A stretch of 64,000 nucleotides of DNA. Source: Desulfurivibrio sp044068625 (GTDB taxonomy: Bacteria > Desulfobacterota > Desulfobulbia > Desulfobulbales > Desulfurivibrionaceae). The first letter of the stretch is position 1, and each line of letters starts with the position of its first letter. The stretch covers positions 281,962 through 345,961 of the forward strand of contig NZ_JBIPKH010000001.1 of NCBI RefSeq assembly GCF_044068625.1. Direction: 5' to 3'. The notes beneath the pieces are model-generated. The model had not been told where the DNA came from and did not search any database. It saw only the letters and a program-made list of their open reading frames with translations. Below, one piece after another: positions 1-9,134 of the stretch. A program made the translations under genes and the position numbers.

Positions 1-1
1 G

Positions 2-283
2 GCCTGGCGCAGCGGCATGCCGCCGGAACCCATCGTCAAGCAGTTGATCGGAATCAGTTGCCACAAACCCTCAGGTTTCGGGGAAAACAAGGTGACCTCC
101 TGCGCCGACGCCATCGCCCAGGCGATCCGCCGCCATCTGGAAAGAACCAATGGCCACCGGGACAACAGCCTGGTGGCCCAGGCCAACGCCATGTTCGGCG
201 CCTGCCCCGAATGCGGGGGAGTGATCGAACATGAGGGGGGCTGTTGCGTCTGTCATGCCTGCGGCTACTCCGAATGCGGCTGA
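2..283 (+). CDS. nrdJ: Vitamin B12-dependent (class II) ribonucleotide reductase, C-terminal end
   Basis: The window opens inside this gene, so only about 93 C-terminal residues are seen. The stretch around KQLIGISCHKPSG and TSCADAIAQAI is typical of class II adenosylcobalamin-dependent ribonucleotide reductases. The last 30 residues hold a cysteine-rich tail (CPECGG, then CCVCHACGYSECG). In the family this tail acts as a zinc-binding or redox-relay end that re-reduces the active-site disulfide. The enzyme makes deoxyribonucleotides with or without oxygen. It ends 25 bp before the cupin gene on the same strand. NrdR, the usual repressor of nrd genes, is encoded at 23831-24295. Confidence 0.85.
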   Translation, partial: AWRSGMPPEPIVKQLIGISCHKPSGFGENKVTSCADAIAQAIRRHLERTNGHRDNSLVAQANAMFGACPECGGVIEHEGGCCVCHACGYSECG

Positions 284-308
284 TCCTTAAATCATTGGGA
301 GACTACTG

Positions 309-854
309 ATGGGTTCGGTTGGAATTTTTGCGGAAGTCAGCGGGTTTTACCGGATTATTCCCCTGCAGCCCCTGCGGCGAACGCCGGGGGTACTGTTCGA
401 CAACGTCCCCATGGGCTTCCTGCCCCGGATCGACGCCATCGACCGGGTGCTGCACCAGAGTAGCGCCATCTCCCCCGGCCCCGTGGGGGAGGTGGCGCGC
501 CCCTGGTATATGCACCCCCACCAGGATGACAATCTGATCGTCCTTTCTGGCCGACGGGAGGTGGATATCTATCGGCGGGAGCATGGCCGGGCCAGCTTCA
601 CCGTGACCCCCGACCAGATTTTGCAAAACGGCGAGGTACTCTTCGACGGGCCGGCCATGCTGGTCTGGCCCCGCCACGTCTTCCACCGGATCGTCAGCGG
701 CCCGAAGGGCTCGGCCTCGCTCAACTTCGCCGTCCACTATCCGGGCCTGGATCCGCGGACCAATTTCAGCATCTACCGCCTGGAGGAGGAGAGCGGCCGG
801 TTCGAGGTGATCCGGGAAGGGTTCCGCGATCAGGCCCCCCTGCAAAGCCCGTGA
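309..854 (+). CDS. Cupin-fold protein of unknown function
   Basis: A 181-residue protein. The pattern PWYMHPHQDDNLIVLSGRRE (about residues 66-85), followed about 55 residues later by LVWPRHVFHRIVSG, matches the two halves of a cupin metal-binding barrel, with histidines at HPHQ and VFHRI as likely ligands. The ATG is preceded by GGGAG seven bases upstream, so the start is well supported. Its stop overlaps the next gene's GTG start by 4 bp, which suggests translational coupling with the rRNA methyltransferase. No substrate can be assigned from sequence. It might be a small-molecule sensor or a sugar-epimerase-like fold. Confidence 0.6.
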   Translation: MGSVGIFAEVSGFYRIIPLQPLRRTPGVLFDNVPMGFLPRIDAIDRVLHQSSAISPGPVGEVARPWYMHPHQDDNLIVLSGRREVDIYRREHGRASFTVTPDQILQNGEVLFDGPAMLVWPRHVFHRIVSGPKGSASLNFAVHYPGLDPRTNFSIYRLEEESGRFEVIREGFRDQAPLQSP

Positions 855-1996
855 ACTCTTTTCTTTACCAGCAAAAGGGCGGCTACTTCGCCCAGGTGGC
901 GGAGAATCTGGAGGAGGCCGCCGCCGGTGAGCTGGCCGGCCTGGGGGCCCAACGTTTGAACCCCACCCACCGGGGGGTCTACTTCAACGCCCAAGCCAAA
1001 GCCCTCTACCGGATCGTCTATCAGACCCGCCTCTGCACCAGGGTGCTGGCCCCCCTGCTCCACTTCGATTGCCACAGCACCAAATATCTCTACAAGACCG
1101 CCCTGACCCTGCCCTGGGACCAGCTGCTGGGGCTTGACCAGTCATTTATGATCAACGCCCGGGTCAGCGACAGCAAGATCAGCCACTCCCGCTACGCCGC
1201 CCTCCGTTTAAAGGACGCCATCGTCGACTGGTTCCAGCAGCATTTTGCCGCCCGCCCCAATGTGGACAGGGAGCGGCCCGACCTGGTTTTCGACCTCCAT
1301 ATCCGCCACAACCAGGCGGTGATCAGCCTGGACCTGGCCGGCGAGTCCCTCCACCGCCGCCATTACCGCCAAGAGAGCGTCGAGGCGCCCATCCAGGAAA
1401 CCCTGGCGGCGGCGATGATCGATTTTTCCGGCTGGAACGGCGACCGGCAACTGGTGGACCCCATGTGTGGTTCCGGGACTCTGCTGGCTGAGGCCTTGAT
1501 GCGCCGAACCCGGATTCCGGCAGGCTATCTGCGCCATGAGTTTGGCTTTCAATATCTACCTGATTTCATCCCGGAACTCTGGCTCCAGGTCAAGGCCGAA
1601 GCCCAGGCGGCCATCCGCTCGCTGCCCATCGGCTTGCTGCTGGGTAGCGACCACGATCCCTCCGCCATCCGGGCCGCCCGCCGCAACCTCAACCTCCTGC
1701 CCCACGGCACCCAGGTGGGGCTAAAGGTCAGTACTTTTCAGCAACTGGCCCCCATCAACAACGCGGTGATCGTCAGCAACCCGCCCTACGGGGTGCGTTT
1801 GGGAGATCGGGCGGCGGCCGCCGCCCTGGTCCAAGAACTGGGAACCTTTCTGAAACATCGCTGCACCGGCTCCACCGCCTGCCTCTATTTCGGTGACCGC
1901 CAACTGATCAAAGAGATCGGCCTTAAGCCCAGCCGGAAAATAAACTTGCGCAACGGCGGCCTGGACGGCATCCTGGCGCGCTACGAACTCTACTGA
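851..1996 (+). CDS. THUMP-domain RNA methyltransferase, RlmL N-terminal-half type
   Basis: A 381-residue S-adenosylmethionine-dependent methyltransferase of the COG0116 family. The N-terminal 160 residues look like an RlmL-type ferredoxin-like plus THUMP RNA-binding module. The catalytic half carries DPMCGSGTLLAEAL (about residue 202, SAM binding) and VSNPPYGVRLG (about 308, the NPPY motif of amino-group methyltransferases). In E. coli RlmL this half makes m2G2445 in 23S rRNA. Here it is a stand-alone protein of the usual length. The start is GTG, overlapping the cupin stop by 4 bp (GTGA). The exact target nucleotide is inferred from the family. Confidence 0.75.
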   Translation: MNSFLYQQKGGYFAQVAENLEEAAAGELAGLGAQRLNPTHRGVYFNAQAKALYRIVYQTRLCTRVLAPLLHFDCHSTKYLYKTALTLPWDQLLGLDQSFMINARVSDSKISHSRYAALRLKDAIVDWFQQHFAARPNVDRERPDLVFDLHIRHNQAVISLDLAGESLHRRHYRQESVEAPIQETLAAAMIDFSGWNGDRQLVDPMCGSGTLLAEALMRRTRIPAGYLRHEFGFQYLPDFIPELWLQVKAEAQAAIRSLPIGLLLGSDHDPSAIRAARRNLNLLPHGTQVGLKVSTFQQLAPINNAVIVSNPPYGVRLGDRAAAAALVQELGTFLKHRCTGSTACLYFGDRQLIKEIGLKPSRKINLRNGGLDGILARYELY

Positions 1997-1997
1997 G

Positions 1998-2205
1998 ATG
2001 CAAAAGCTTCTTAAGGAGGAGGCCATTCAGGGCTCCCGGCTCAACCTGGCCTTAACCGGCACGGGAATCTCGGTGGAATCGGGGATCCCGGGCTTCCGCG
2101 GCGTGGACCCAATATGACCCGGCCGAGTATGCCACCATCGAAGCCTTCGAGCGTGACCCGGCCCTGGTTGCGGCAATCAACTTCAGGTGGTCAGGACAGC
2201 CATGA
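1998..2205 (+). pseudogene. Broken Sir2-type (sirtuin) NAD-dependent deacylase remnant
   Basis: The ATG two bases after the methyltransferase stop reads a sirtuin N-terminus: ALTGTGISVESGIPGFRG, the NAD-binding GAGxS...GIPDFRG motif. The frame stops at TGA 2115-2117. Sirtuin-like sequence continues in another frame from about 2104 (WTQYDPAEYATIEAF, then ERDPAL), ending at TGA 2203-2205. One frameshift plus loss of the remaining 170 or so residues makes this a dead fragment. Even the preserved motif departs from consensus (GTG for GAG, PGF for PDF). It runs into the 3' end of the convergent HDOD gene. Confidence 0.75.
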
Positions 2206-3613
2206 GGGAGCGGGGCAGTGAGGGTAAACGCGAACGCAGGTTGGCCAGGACCCGCTGATAAAGCAGTTCCGGATCGCGGAGGTCGCCCAGCTTGAGGGCG
2301 GCAATGTAGCCATCGGTGAAAAGACCATCTTTACCTTCCGCCGAGCCGTGCAAGCGTTGATAGAAACAGTCGGCCAGGTGCAGCAGGGCCACATTCTCCA
2401 AAACGTCGTGGGGCACATGCAGGGGCAGAGCGAAATCGGGATAGTGCCGATATTCGATACTTCTACAGAGGTTCTCGGGAAGCTTCCAGGTCCGCAGCAG
2501 TTCGGCCCCCAGCCCGGCGGGCTCGATGGTCATCAACAGACGCTGTAACTTGGGATTCTGGGTTTTCAGCAACTCGAGCACGACGCTGCCAATCTCATTG
2601 AGCAGGCCGATGGTGGAGAGCTCCGCCGGGTTGCCCCGCCAGGTGACCTGGGAGATCGTGAAGGCCAGATGGGAGGTCTCAAGAGAACGGTTATAGATCT
2701 CCAGAAACTGGGGGGTTTCGGGCAGACTCTTGCGCATGCTTTCGGACATGATCAACTGATAAACGGCGTCGAAACCCAATTGGGTCACGGCGCGATTGAC
2801 ATTGTCGATCTTGCTTTCCAGCCCGTAGAGGGGGGAATTGATCGCTTTGAGCAGGATGCCGGCCAGGGCGGGATCGGACTTGACCAGCTCCACCACCTCG
2901 TTCAGGGTGGTCCGCTCATCGAAAAGCTTGCCGAGCAGGGTGGTGGTTGACACCGGCAGCCGCGGAACCTTCTGGATCACCCCCTGAACCGTATCGCTTT
3001 TCGCAAACCCCGTGTCCCCGGTGGTCCGGAAACGATAGAGCGCCTCCACCAAAGCCTGATTGCGCCGCTTGATCGCCCCGGTCCGAGCCGAAAGCTCGCT
3101 GAGGCGGGAGCGATGGGCCTTCTGCTGATGCCTGACCAGCCTGAGCTTCAACCGGTCATCCAGGCTGCCGTAGGTCGCTCGATCCAGCACCAGGATCGAG
3201 GCGGCACTCATGGCGACGGCCGAGTTAAGGTAGGGCTCAGCGGTATGGAAATCCAGATCTCCCACCCAGTCGCCGGCGTCGGCCAGCAACACGGTCCCAA
3301 CCCCGGTGTCACCCTGGAGCGCCACCTTGCCTTTGAGCAGCAGATAGAGGAGATCCGCCTTCTCTCCGGCCCGAAACAGGGTCGTGCCGGGCTCCAATAC
3401 CCGGATTTTGCCCGCGCCATAGATGGCGGCAAAATCCGCGTCGCGCAAGCCCTCCAAGGTCAGCGCCCGGGAGATGGCGGCCCCGGCACAGGGGCCGGTG
3501 GTCTTGGCCGCCACCGCCTTAACGCCACCCTTGCCATCGGCGGCGGTGGAAGCCTGGGGATCGTCGGCGCCCTCCTGAGCGGTGGCACTTTTACGTTTCA
3601 AAAATCCGATCAT
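2183..3613 (-). CDS. Cyclic-nucleotide-binding-like and HDOD domain signalling protein
   Basis: A 476-residue cytoplasmic protein. After a low-complexity N-terminus, residues about 50-165 form a cNMP-binding jelly-roll (ALTLEGLRDADF, then RAGEKADLLYLLLKGKVAL). A linker of about 50 residues leads to an HDOD domain from about 217 (VPRLPVSTTTLLGKLFDE, SDPALAGILLKAINSPLYGL, AVTQLGFDAVYQLI). HDOD is a catalytically inactive relative of HD phosphohydrolases used in two-component and c-di-GMP-linked regulation. The combination suggests a regulator that senses a ligand or redox state, but the ligand is unknown. It is transcribed alone, convergent with the sirtuin remnant. Confidence 0.75.
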   Translation of the reverse strand: MIGFLKRKSATAQEGADDPQASTAADGKGGVKAVAAKTTGPCAGAAISRALTLEGLRDADFAAIYGAGKIRVLEPGTTLFRAGEKADLLYLLLKGKVALQGDTGVGTVLLADAGDWVGDLDFHTAEPYLNSAVAMSAASILVLDRATYGSLDDRLKLRLVRHQQKAHRSRLSELSARTGAIKRRNQALVEALYRFRTTGDTGFAKSDTVQGVIQKVPRLPVSTTTLLGKLFDERTTLNEVVELVKSDPALAGILLKAINSPLYGLESKIDNVNRAVTQLGFDAVYQLIMSESMRKSLPETPQFLEIYNRSLETSHLAFTISQVTWRGNPAELSTIGLLNEIGSVVLELLKTQNPKLQRLLMTIEPAGLGAELLRTWKLPENLCRSIEYRHYPDFALPLHVPHDVLENVALLHLADCFYQRLHGSAEGKDGLFTDGYIAALKLGDLRDPELLYQRVLANLRSRLPSLPRSLMAVLTT

Positions 3614-3800
3614 CGATTACTCCCCGTGCTCAATGGGGCGCCTACCCCGGGCGCCATCTTCCCGCCATGGCTCCTGCTCGCCAACCTGGCCGACATCTGT
3701 TTGGATTAACGATTGGCCGGCATTTTGTCAATCAAAACTTACAGTTTACAATAACCCAACTGCCGCTCCCGGCCAGCCAGCATTAGGGAAAGGCTCGGAC

Positions 3801-3878
3801 CTATTTGCCAGCGCCCGACAGCAGCAGGCCCAGGAAAGAGACTATCCCTGGCAACTTGTTAAACGCTGGCAAATCCAT
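3801..3878 (-). CDS. Possible 25-residue hydrophobic peptide
   Basis: The 420 bp between the HDOD gene and the next leftward gene hold no long gene. One short frame stands out: an ATG at 3878, seven bases after a strong Shine-Dalgarno sequence (GGGGAGG, 3884-3890), reading a hydrophobic peptide (LPGIVSFLGLLLSG core) that could span a membrane once. It lies in the expected place for a separate small transcript. Nothing identifies a family. It may be chance. Confidence 0.25.
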   Translation of the reverse strand: MDLPAFNKLPGIVSFLGLLLSGAGK

Positions 3879-4033
3879 GATGGCCTCCCCTTTCATAGCG
3901 ACCCGATTCGACGGCAAAAGGCTGTCCGACTGACGGAAACCACCGGCTGGAGCCGCAATTTTCTCTTCATCATGGCTCGTTGCCGATCGATGGGTCAACC
4001 ATTAAATTGGCCTGATCACCGCAGCCAACCCCA

Positions 4034-5950
4034 TCAGGGGCGCAGGCTTGCCCGCAGCTCCAACCTGGCCTCATGGATTGCCGAGACCATCTCTCCCTTG
4101 AATTTTTCACGGTTAACCACCTCTTCCAGCATCAACAGTCCTTTGTCCATGGCCATGCCCGCGGCAGCACCCCCAACAACCCCGCCCACCGCCGCCCCCA
4201 GGACGGTGCCCACCCCCGGAACGGCCGAGCCGATTGTGCCCCCGATGCCCGCCCCGCCTGCCGCACCCCCGACAACCCCGACAAGTTTGCCACCCAACAG
4301 CTTGCCCGCAGATTTCACCGCAAGCTTGAAGACCCCCTTTCCAGACACCTTACCGATCACCTTGGCAACCACCCCCGCGGAAACGATCCCGGCGGCACCG
4401 CCGGCTCCCAGCCTGGCTTCCAGGGGAATGGCATCACTTTGCTCCGGGGGATTTAATACCTCACCGAGGGAAAACTGCTGAACCACTCTGAAGCTGGTGC
4501 CGGGCGACGGCTCAATCCGATTGCTCTCCATGATCCTGACGGCGGTTTCCCCATACTCACGCCTTAAAGACTCCTGCAGCTCGATGGCCCGGTGCAGGGT
4601 GGTCTCAAAATTATCAAATGGCCCTCCCTGCTGGAGTTTTTCGACCAGCTTCTTCGTCATGTACCCTTCGATATCGCCCCGCAGCAGGTTGGCAATCCGC
4701 AAGTATTCGGCGGTAAGGGAGTAATACCAGTCCAGGAAGGAATCGACGTTGCTCTCCAACAGGTCGAAGGCCCGGTCGAGTTCATATTCAAGCTCGGGGA
4801 GCGCCTCGTCCCGCCTGGCCAAAGTTTTCAGCCGGGCATCCTTCAACTCTTCGGTGATCCCGGGCCGGTAAAAGTGGTCATCGATCTGAACCACGATAAG
4901 ATCAGCCTTAGCCCTGGCCTCGATAAAGGTTGGACTGTTATGGCGCAACAAGCTTTCGGTGGAGGTGAAGATCGGCAGATAGATGAAAAGAGCGAAAAAA
5001 GTAAGTCCGGCGCTGATGGCAGCCACCCGTCCACGGCTGAGCCGGGCCGGCCTTTCCGCTTCCGAAAGCGGGATGAAAACCCGCCGGTATTCCACCGCCG
5101 GAATCAAAAAACAACCGAGCATGGCGCAGGCGTTGAAAAAAACCGTAAAGCCGCCCAGCCCAAAGAGCATAAGGGCCCAAAGCGAATTTACTCGCCCCAG
5201 ATGACCAAGGGCAAAATCCTTGGCACCGTCATAGTAGGCGATGAACCTGGATAGCTCGAAGGCCAGGGCACTGCCCACAATCTCCGCGTCAGGGTTTCCT
5301 CGAGCCGCGATGGCCGCCTCCAGGGAGTCATGGCGCGGGAGGTCAGCGAAATAATGGATCACAACGAGATGGAGCAGAACCAGCAAAACGGGAGTAACCC
5401 GGCGCGACCACCGAAAGGCCACCGCCGTGACCAGGTAGGGCTTGTATTCATTGGCGATCAGGTTGCGCAAAACCATGAAGACGCCCCAGAAGAGGGGGAC
5501 AACCAGAAAAAATACCAGCCATTCAAGCCTGGAATAGGTGTGAAACTGGAGCAGCCAAAAAAAAGAGGTGATCATCGCCCAAAGGGACCAGCCGATAATG
5601 GCGAAAACTCGGCCGGAGAAAAGACGGTAGAGTCGACCGCGACTGGCAAAGGCGGTCAAACGGTGAATTTTGGCGACCGTAGTCAGATAGAGTCCGCTCA
5701 GGACAATGGGTACACTGAACAACCAGCCACCCAAAAGCACGGCCCATGGGTCTTGAACCGCGAACCCCCGGCCCACAAGGTAGGTGCAGAGAACCCAAAC
5801 AATTGCCATGGCGGCGTAGGCGCTTGCAGTGGCAACATGCCCCCCATGGGCAAAAAAGGCGCGCCGGCCGATAGCTCGCCGCTCTTGAACGCTCAAGGAC
5901 GCATGATCGGCACTGGGAGCAGCGGCTTCGGGATCGGGGTTACGGGCCAT
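4034..5950 (-). CDS. Multi-pass membrane protein with C-terminal glycine-zipper region, function unknown
   Basis: A 638-residue protein. The first half has several hydrophobic segments (about residues 40-60, 72-95, 110-135, 140-160, 185-200, 255-280, 305-325). A soluble, helix-rich central section (about 345-480) contains charged coiled-coil-like stretches. Residues about 505-600 are a run of Gly/Ala-rich repeats (VGGAAGGAGIGGTIG, LGAAVGGVVGGAAAG), a glycine-zipper pattern seen in membrane-inserting or oligomerising helices. I do not recognise a named family. A role in membrane integrity or stress is a guess only. It begins 78 bp before the end of the next upstream gene. Confidence 0.6.
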   Translation of the reverse strand: MARNPDPEAAAPSADHASLSVQERRAIGRRAFFAHGGHVATASAYAAMAIVWVLCTYLVGRGFAVQDPWAVLLGGWLFSVPIVLSGLYLTTVAKIHRLTAFASRGRLYRLFSGRVFAIIGWSLWAMITSFFWLLQFHTYSRLEWLVFFLVVPLFWGVFMVLRNLIANEYKPYLVTAVAFRWSRRVTPVLLVLLHLVVIHYFADLPRHDSLEAAIAARGNPDAEIVGSALAFELSRFIAYYDGAKDFALGHLGRVNSLWALMLFGLGGFTVFFNACAMLGCFLIPAVEYRRVFIPLSEAERPARLSRGRVAAISAGLTFFALFIYLPIFTSTESLLRHNSPTFIEARAKADLIVVQIDDHFYRPGITEELKDARLKTLARRDEALPELEYELDRAFDLLESNVDSFLDWYYSLTAEYLRIANLLRGDIEGYMTKKLVEKLQQGGPFDNFETTLHRAIELQESLRREYGETAVRIMESNRIEPSPGTSFRVVQQFSLGEVLNPPEQSDAIPLEARLGAGGAAGIVSAGVVAKVIGKVSGKGVFKLAVKSAGKLLGGKLVGVVGGAAGGAGIGGTIGSAVPGVGTVLGAAVGGVVGGAAAGMAMDKGLLMLEEVVNREKFKGEMVSAIHEARLELRASLRP

Positions 5951-6028
5951 CCCGCTATTCTACAGGATGAGATAAAACTGAACCAAACTAAAAAGGGGGA
6001 CCAGGTGGTGATGGCGAGTCCGTGGGTT

Positions 6029-6436
6029 CTATCTTTGTACAGCTTTGAACCAGATGACTTCGCGCTGGTTCCGGTAGGAGAGCAGGTTTTGGCGGCGGTC
6101 GTACCTGAGGCGGAAATCCAGGGCCATCCCTTCATCGTCGCGGCAATGAAGGGTGAAGAAGCTCTCCTGGCCGGTGGCCGCCAACTCCTCCGTAATGCCG
6201 GTCAGAGTATAATAGTAGACGTTGCCGTCGGCGGCGCCGATGACCAAGGACTCCCTGCTGATGTCCAGAAAGCAGGCCTGATAACGGGGGTCGGAGGAAT
6301 ACCACTCCCCGAGAATCTCCGGCGGCAGCTCGGCAGATTCACGCCCCGCCAGGAAGAAGAGCGCACCGGTCAGCAGCAGGAGAACGGCAACCAGCAGGGC
6401 CGGTTTGCGCACCTTGTTATCAGCTAATAATTTCAT
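6029..6436 (-). CDS. Membrane-anchored small protein, function unknown
   Basis: A 135-residue protein with one N-terminal membrane segment or uncleaved signal (PALLVAVLLLLTGALFFLAG, about residues 12-31). A periplasmic domain of about 100 residues follows, with alternating hydrophobic strands (GEWYSSDPRYQACFLDIS, VIGAADGNVYYYTLTGI). The opening GEWYS and the strand pattern recall small beta-barrel, lipocalin-like lipid-binding domains, but similarity is too weak to name. It sits 18 bp downstream of the HD-GYP gene on the same strand and may be co-transcribed with it. Confidence 0.55.
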   Translation of the reverse strand: MKLLADNKVRKPALLVAVLLLLTGALFFLAGRESAELPPEILGEWYSSDPRYQACFLDISRESLVIGAADGNVYYYTLTGITEELAATGQESFFTLHCRDDEGMALDFRLRYDRRQNLLSYRNQREVIWFKAVQR

Positions 6437-6454
6437 GGTGCCACCATTGGTATT

Positions 6455-8554
6455 CTACTGAATCACAAACGAAAAAGCCTTCACCACCTCGGCGTCAAAT
6501 TTTTTGCCGCTTTCCTGTTGAATATGCTCCAGGACCTGATCCAGCACCCAACCCTGCCGGTAGGGCCGCTCTGAAATGAGAGCGTCATAGACATCGGCCA
6601 CGGCCAGAATGCGGGCCCCCAGACAGATTTCATCACCCTGCAGGGCGCCGGGGTAGCCCGAGCCGTCACAGCGCTCGTGGTGCTGGAGGACGATGCTGAT
6701 GGCATCGGCAAAGGCGGTGATGGGCTCCAGGATGCGGGCGCCGATGACGGGGTGTTCCTTGATGTGGTCAAACTCCTGGCTGGAGAGGGTGCCTGGTTTG
6801 TCGAGAATGGCAAGGGGGACGCCTATTTTGCCGATATCATGGACCAGGGCCGCCTGATGGATGGTCATGACGGCCCTGTCGTCGCAACCCATGACCTTGG
6901 CGATTTTGATGGCCAGCTCGGTGACCCGCTCCGAATGGCCGGCGGTCCAAGGTGATTTGGCGTCAACGGTGCGGGCCAGGGCCTGCAGGGTGCCCCAATT
7001 CATCTCCTCCAGGGTTTCGATGAGTCGGGCGTTTTCAAGGGCAATGGTGACTTGGTCGGCCAGCTGCCTGGCCTGGCGGCAATCATCATCGCTTAAGAGA
7101 TCCTTGGTCTGGAAGGCCAGGTTGATCACGCCATGGAGTTCACCATTGGTAACCAGGGGGAGTTGGACGATGAGCCGAGCCTGATCGGCGGCCAGGCCGG
7201 CGAGATAGGCGGGCCAAGCCTCTTGGGAGGAGCGGATGAGCCGGTCTTTGCCCCGCAGCTCATCCCTGGCGTCCGGCGGGATCTCAAGGGCCTCTTCGAC
7301 GGCGGCTGTTCTGTGCCGGGCGACATGGGTGTAGGAGGCGGCCAGGTTTGACTTCTTGTTTTTAAAGAGAATGATCTGACTGGCATCGCATTCGAGAAAT
7401 TGGCAGAGCCGGGCCAGGGCCGTGTCGATAATCTCCTTGCTATGCAGGGAGGAGAGAATGGTCTGGTTGATATCGGCGATGGTTTCCAGGGTGTGGAACT
7501 GCTTATGCAACCGGCGGCTCATGCTGTTGAAAGAATGGGCCAGGCTTTCGAATTCGTCGCCGCTTCTGACGTCAACCTCATGACTGAAATCGCGCCGGGC
7601 AATATGGTGGGTCGCCTCCTGCAGCTTTTCCACCGGCACCATGTAGCGGCGGATGAAAACCATGCTGAGCAGCAGCACCACCCAGAGCGACAAAAGCACC
7701 ACCAAAGGAAAGATGGTCTTGAAATCATCCAGGGGGGCCAGCACGTCCGCCCGGTTTTGCCGGAGGATGACCGTCAGGTTGGGAGCATTGAACCTGCCCT
7801 TGAGATAGAGGGGCCAGAAACTGACCAGAAAGCTGCCGTCACCACTGGTCAGATACTCAAACTGGCGCCCTCCTTCGCCGCCGGCGCGGAAGGCGATCTC
7901 CTGCAGTAGCTGGGCGTCGATGGCAAAGGAGGTGACCAGGGGGACGCGCGCTTGGTCGACAATGCAGAGCTCCGTCATGGGAGGCAGGATGTTTTCGTGG
8001 CCGATGCCCCAGAGGTAGGTGGTGTTGATCCTGGCGGCCAGAAAAGAGGTGTGGGTGGTATTTCTCTCCAGGGGCACGGCCAGGAAGGCATCGGCACCGC
8101 CTTCTTCGTTGCTGAACAGCAACTGGTTTTTTTCGCCGTTGTCCTGGAAAGCCACCACCAGATCCCGGCCCTCGGCATCATTCCCCATCAGCAGATGGCT
8201 GACCGCGCCGTCCCTGACAAGATAGATGACGGCAAAACGTTGACTGAGCCGGTCGCGGAAGAACGCCTCGCCCAGGGCCAGAGAGGGCTCCGCCACAGTG
8301 GGCACCAGGCCGGCGGCCAGGAACTGCAGGTCACTTTCCATGGAGAGCAGCCGCTCGTAAATGCTGAGGCCATGGGTCTTGGAGGATTGCTGGAGGCGAT
8401 CAAGGCTCTGGCTTTTGATCTGCTGGGTGACATGGGTAAAGGTGAGGATGGTCAAGACCAGCAGGGGCAACAAGGCGCAGCCCACAAAAAGGAAGAAGAT
8501 GCGGCGGGCGATCTTGCTTTTCAGGAAGGTGGCATTGGGGGGCGAAAGTTTCAT
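6455..8554 (-). CDS. Membrane sensor with HAMP, GAF and HD-GYP domains (cyclic-di-GMP phosphodiesterase)
   Basis: A 699-residue sensor. A membrane helix near residues 18-42 and another near 275-300 enclose a periplasmic sensor region of about 230 residues. HAMP (about 300-355), GAF (about 370-510) and a C-terminal HD-GYP domain follow. The HD-GYP signature is complete: HSERV, HDIGKIGVP (metal-binding HD near residue 573), and HHERCDGSGYP (the GYP motif with its neighbouring HH). This predicts hydrolysis of cyclic di-GMP, linking an external signal to motility, biofilm or secretion. The pseudopilin gene starts just upstream on the same strand (9-bp gap), so signalling and pseudopilus function may be linked. 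Confidence 0.85.
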   Translation of the reverse strand: MKLSPPNATFLKSKIARRIFFLFVGCALLPLLVLTILTFTHVTQQIKSQSLDRLQQSSKTHGLSIYERLLSMESDLQFLAAGLVPTVAEPSLALGEAFFRDRLSQRFAVIYLVRDGAVSHLLMGNDAEGRDLVVAFQDNGEKNQLLFSNEEGGADAFLAVPLERNTTHTSFLAARINTTYLWGIGHENILPPMTELCIVDQARVPLVTSFAIDAQLLQEIAFRAGGEGGRQFEYLTSGDGSFLVSFWPLYLKGRFNAPNLTVILRQNRADVLAPLDDFKTIFPLVVLLSLWVVLLLSMVFIRRYMVPVEKLQEATHHIARRDFSHEVDVRSGDEFESLAHSFNSMSRRLHKQFHTLETIADINQTILSSLHSKEIIDTALARLCQFLECDASQIILFKNKKSNLAASYTHVARHRTAAVEEALEIPPDARDELRGKDRLIRSSQEAWPAYLAGLAADQARLIVQLPLVTNGELHGVINLAFQTKDLLSDDDCRQARQLADQVTIALENARLIETLEEMNWGTLQALARTVDAKSPWTAGHSERVTELAIKIAKVMGCDDRAVMTIHQAALVHDIGKIGVPLAILDKPGTLSSQEFDHIKEHPVIGARILEPITAFADAISIVLQHHERCDGSGYPGALQGDEICLGARILAVADVYDALISERPYRQGWVLDQVLEHIQQESGKKFDAEVVKAFSFVIQ

Positions 8555-8563
8555 GTTCTTCCC

Positions 8564-9043
8564 TTAATAATGTGCAACGAGCCCGATATATGCGCCGTCA
8601 TTGGCCCGGACGATATCATCACGGCTGGCCCTGGCGGTAAAAGGAGCCTGGCTCTTGCCGTCCTTGCCCATGCTGTAGAGATCATAGTCCTGGTTCACCG
8701 GCACCATGGCATGGTCTTTACGGAGTTTACCCAGGGGTGTGCCCGCCACCGGCCTGTACTGGTAAGGGTTGCCCCAGGGGTCGCGCATGGGACCGAGGCC
8801 AAGTTCGGCCAGGGAGTTGGGAAAGCGCTGGTTTTCCAGGTGAAAGATGGTGATCTCCCTGGACAGGATGCGGATTTCCACCTTGGCTCTGTTGATCCTC
8901 GTCCGGTCAATATAGTTGGAAAATAATGGCGTGGCAATGGCGGCCAGGGTGGCCAGGATTGCAATAACGATGATGAGTTCAACCAGGGTAAAACCCTTGC
9001 CGCCAATGACAACTTTTGGTCGGAACAGTCGGTTGAGGGGCAT
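8564..9043 (-). CDS. Type II secretion major pseudopilin-like protein (GspG/PilE type)
   Basis: A 159-residue protein starting at the ATG at 9043. A short basic leader ends GGKG, followed by FTLVELIIVIAILATLAAIA, the class III prepilin signature: cleavage after Gly17 by prepilin peptidase, Phe at +1 and Glu at +5. The C-terminal half contains GPMRDPWGNPYQYRP and DYDLYSMGKDGK, which match the calcium-binding end of GspG pseudopilins. No other secretion genes are adjacent, so this is an orphan subunit next to an HD-GYP sensor. An open frame extends upstream to 9256 but has no pilin character and runs into a transposase remnant. Confidence 0.75.
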   Translation of the reverse strand: MPLNRLFRPKVVIGGKGFTLVELIIVIAILATLAAIATPLFSNYIDRTRINRAKVEIRILSREITIFHLENQRFPNSLAELGLGPMRDPWGNPYQYRPVAGTPLGKLRKDHAMVPVNQDYDLYSMGKDGKSQAPFTARASRDDIVRANDGAYIGLVAHY

Positions 9044-9134
9044 GGGCAGATGGCGTCTTGGGGTGAAGAGATAAGGGAGGGCTGAGCGGGGCGACCACCT
9101 TCCTCCCCCAATGGTGGTTTCGCCAGCGAATGCC

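Noticed and set aside
2115..2117. Selenocysteine codon in the sirtuin fragment
   Set aside because: Similarity continues in another frame, so the TGA follows a frameshift.
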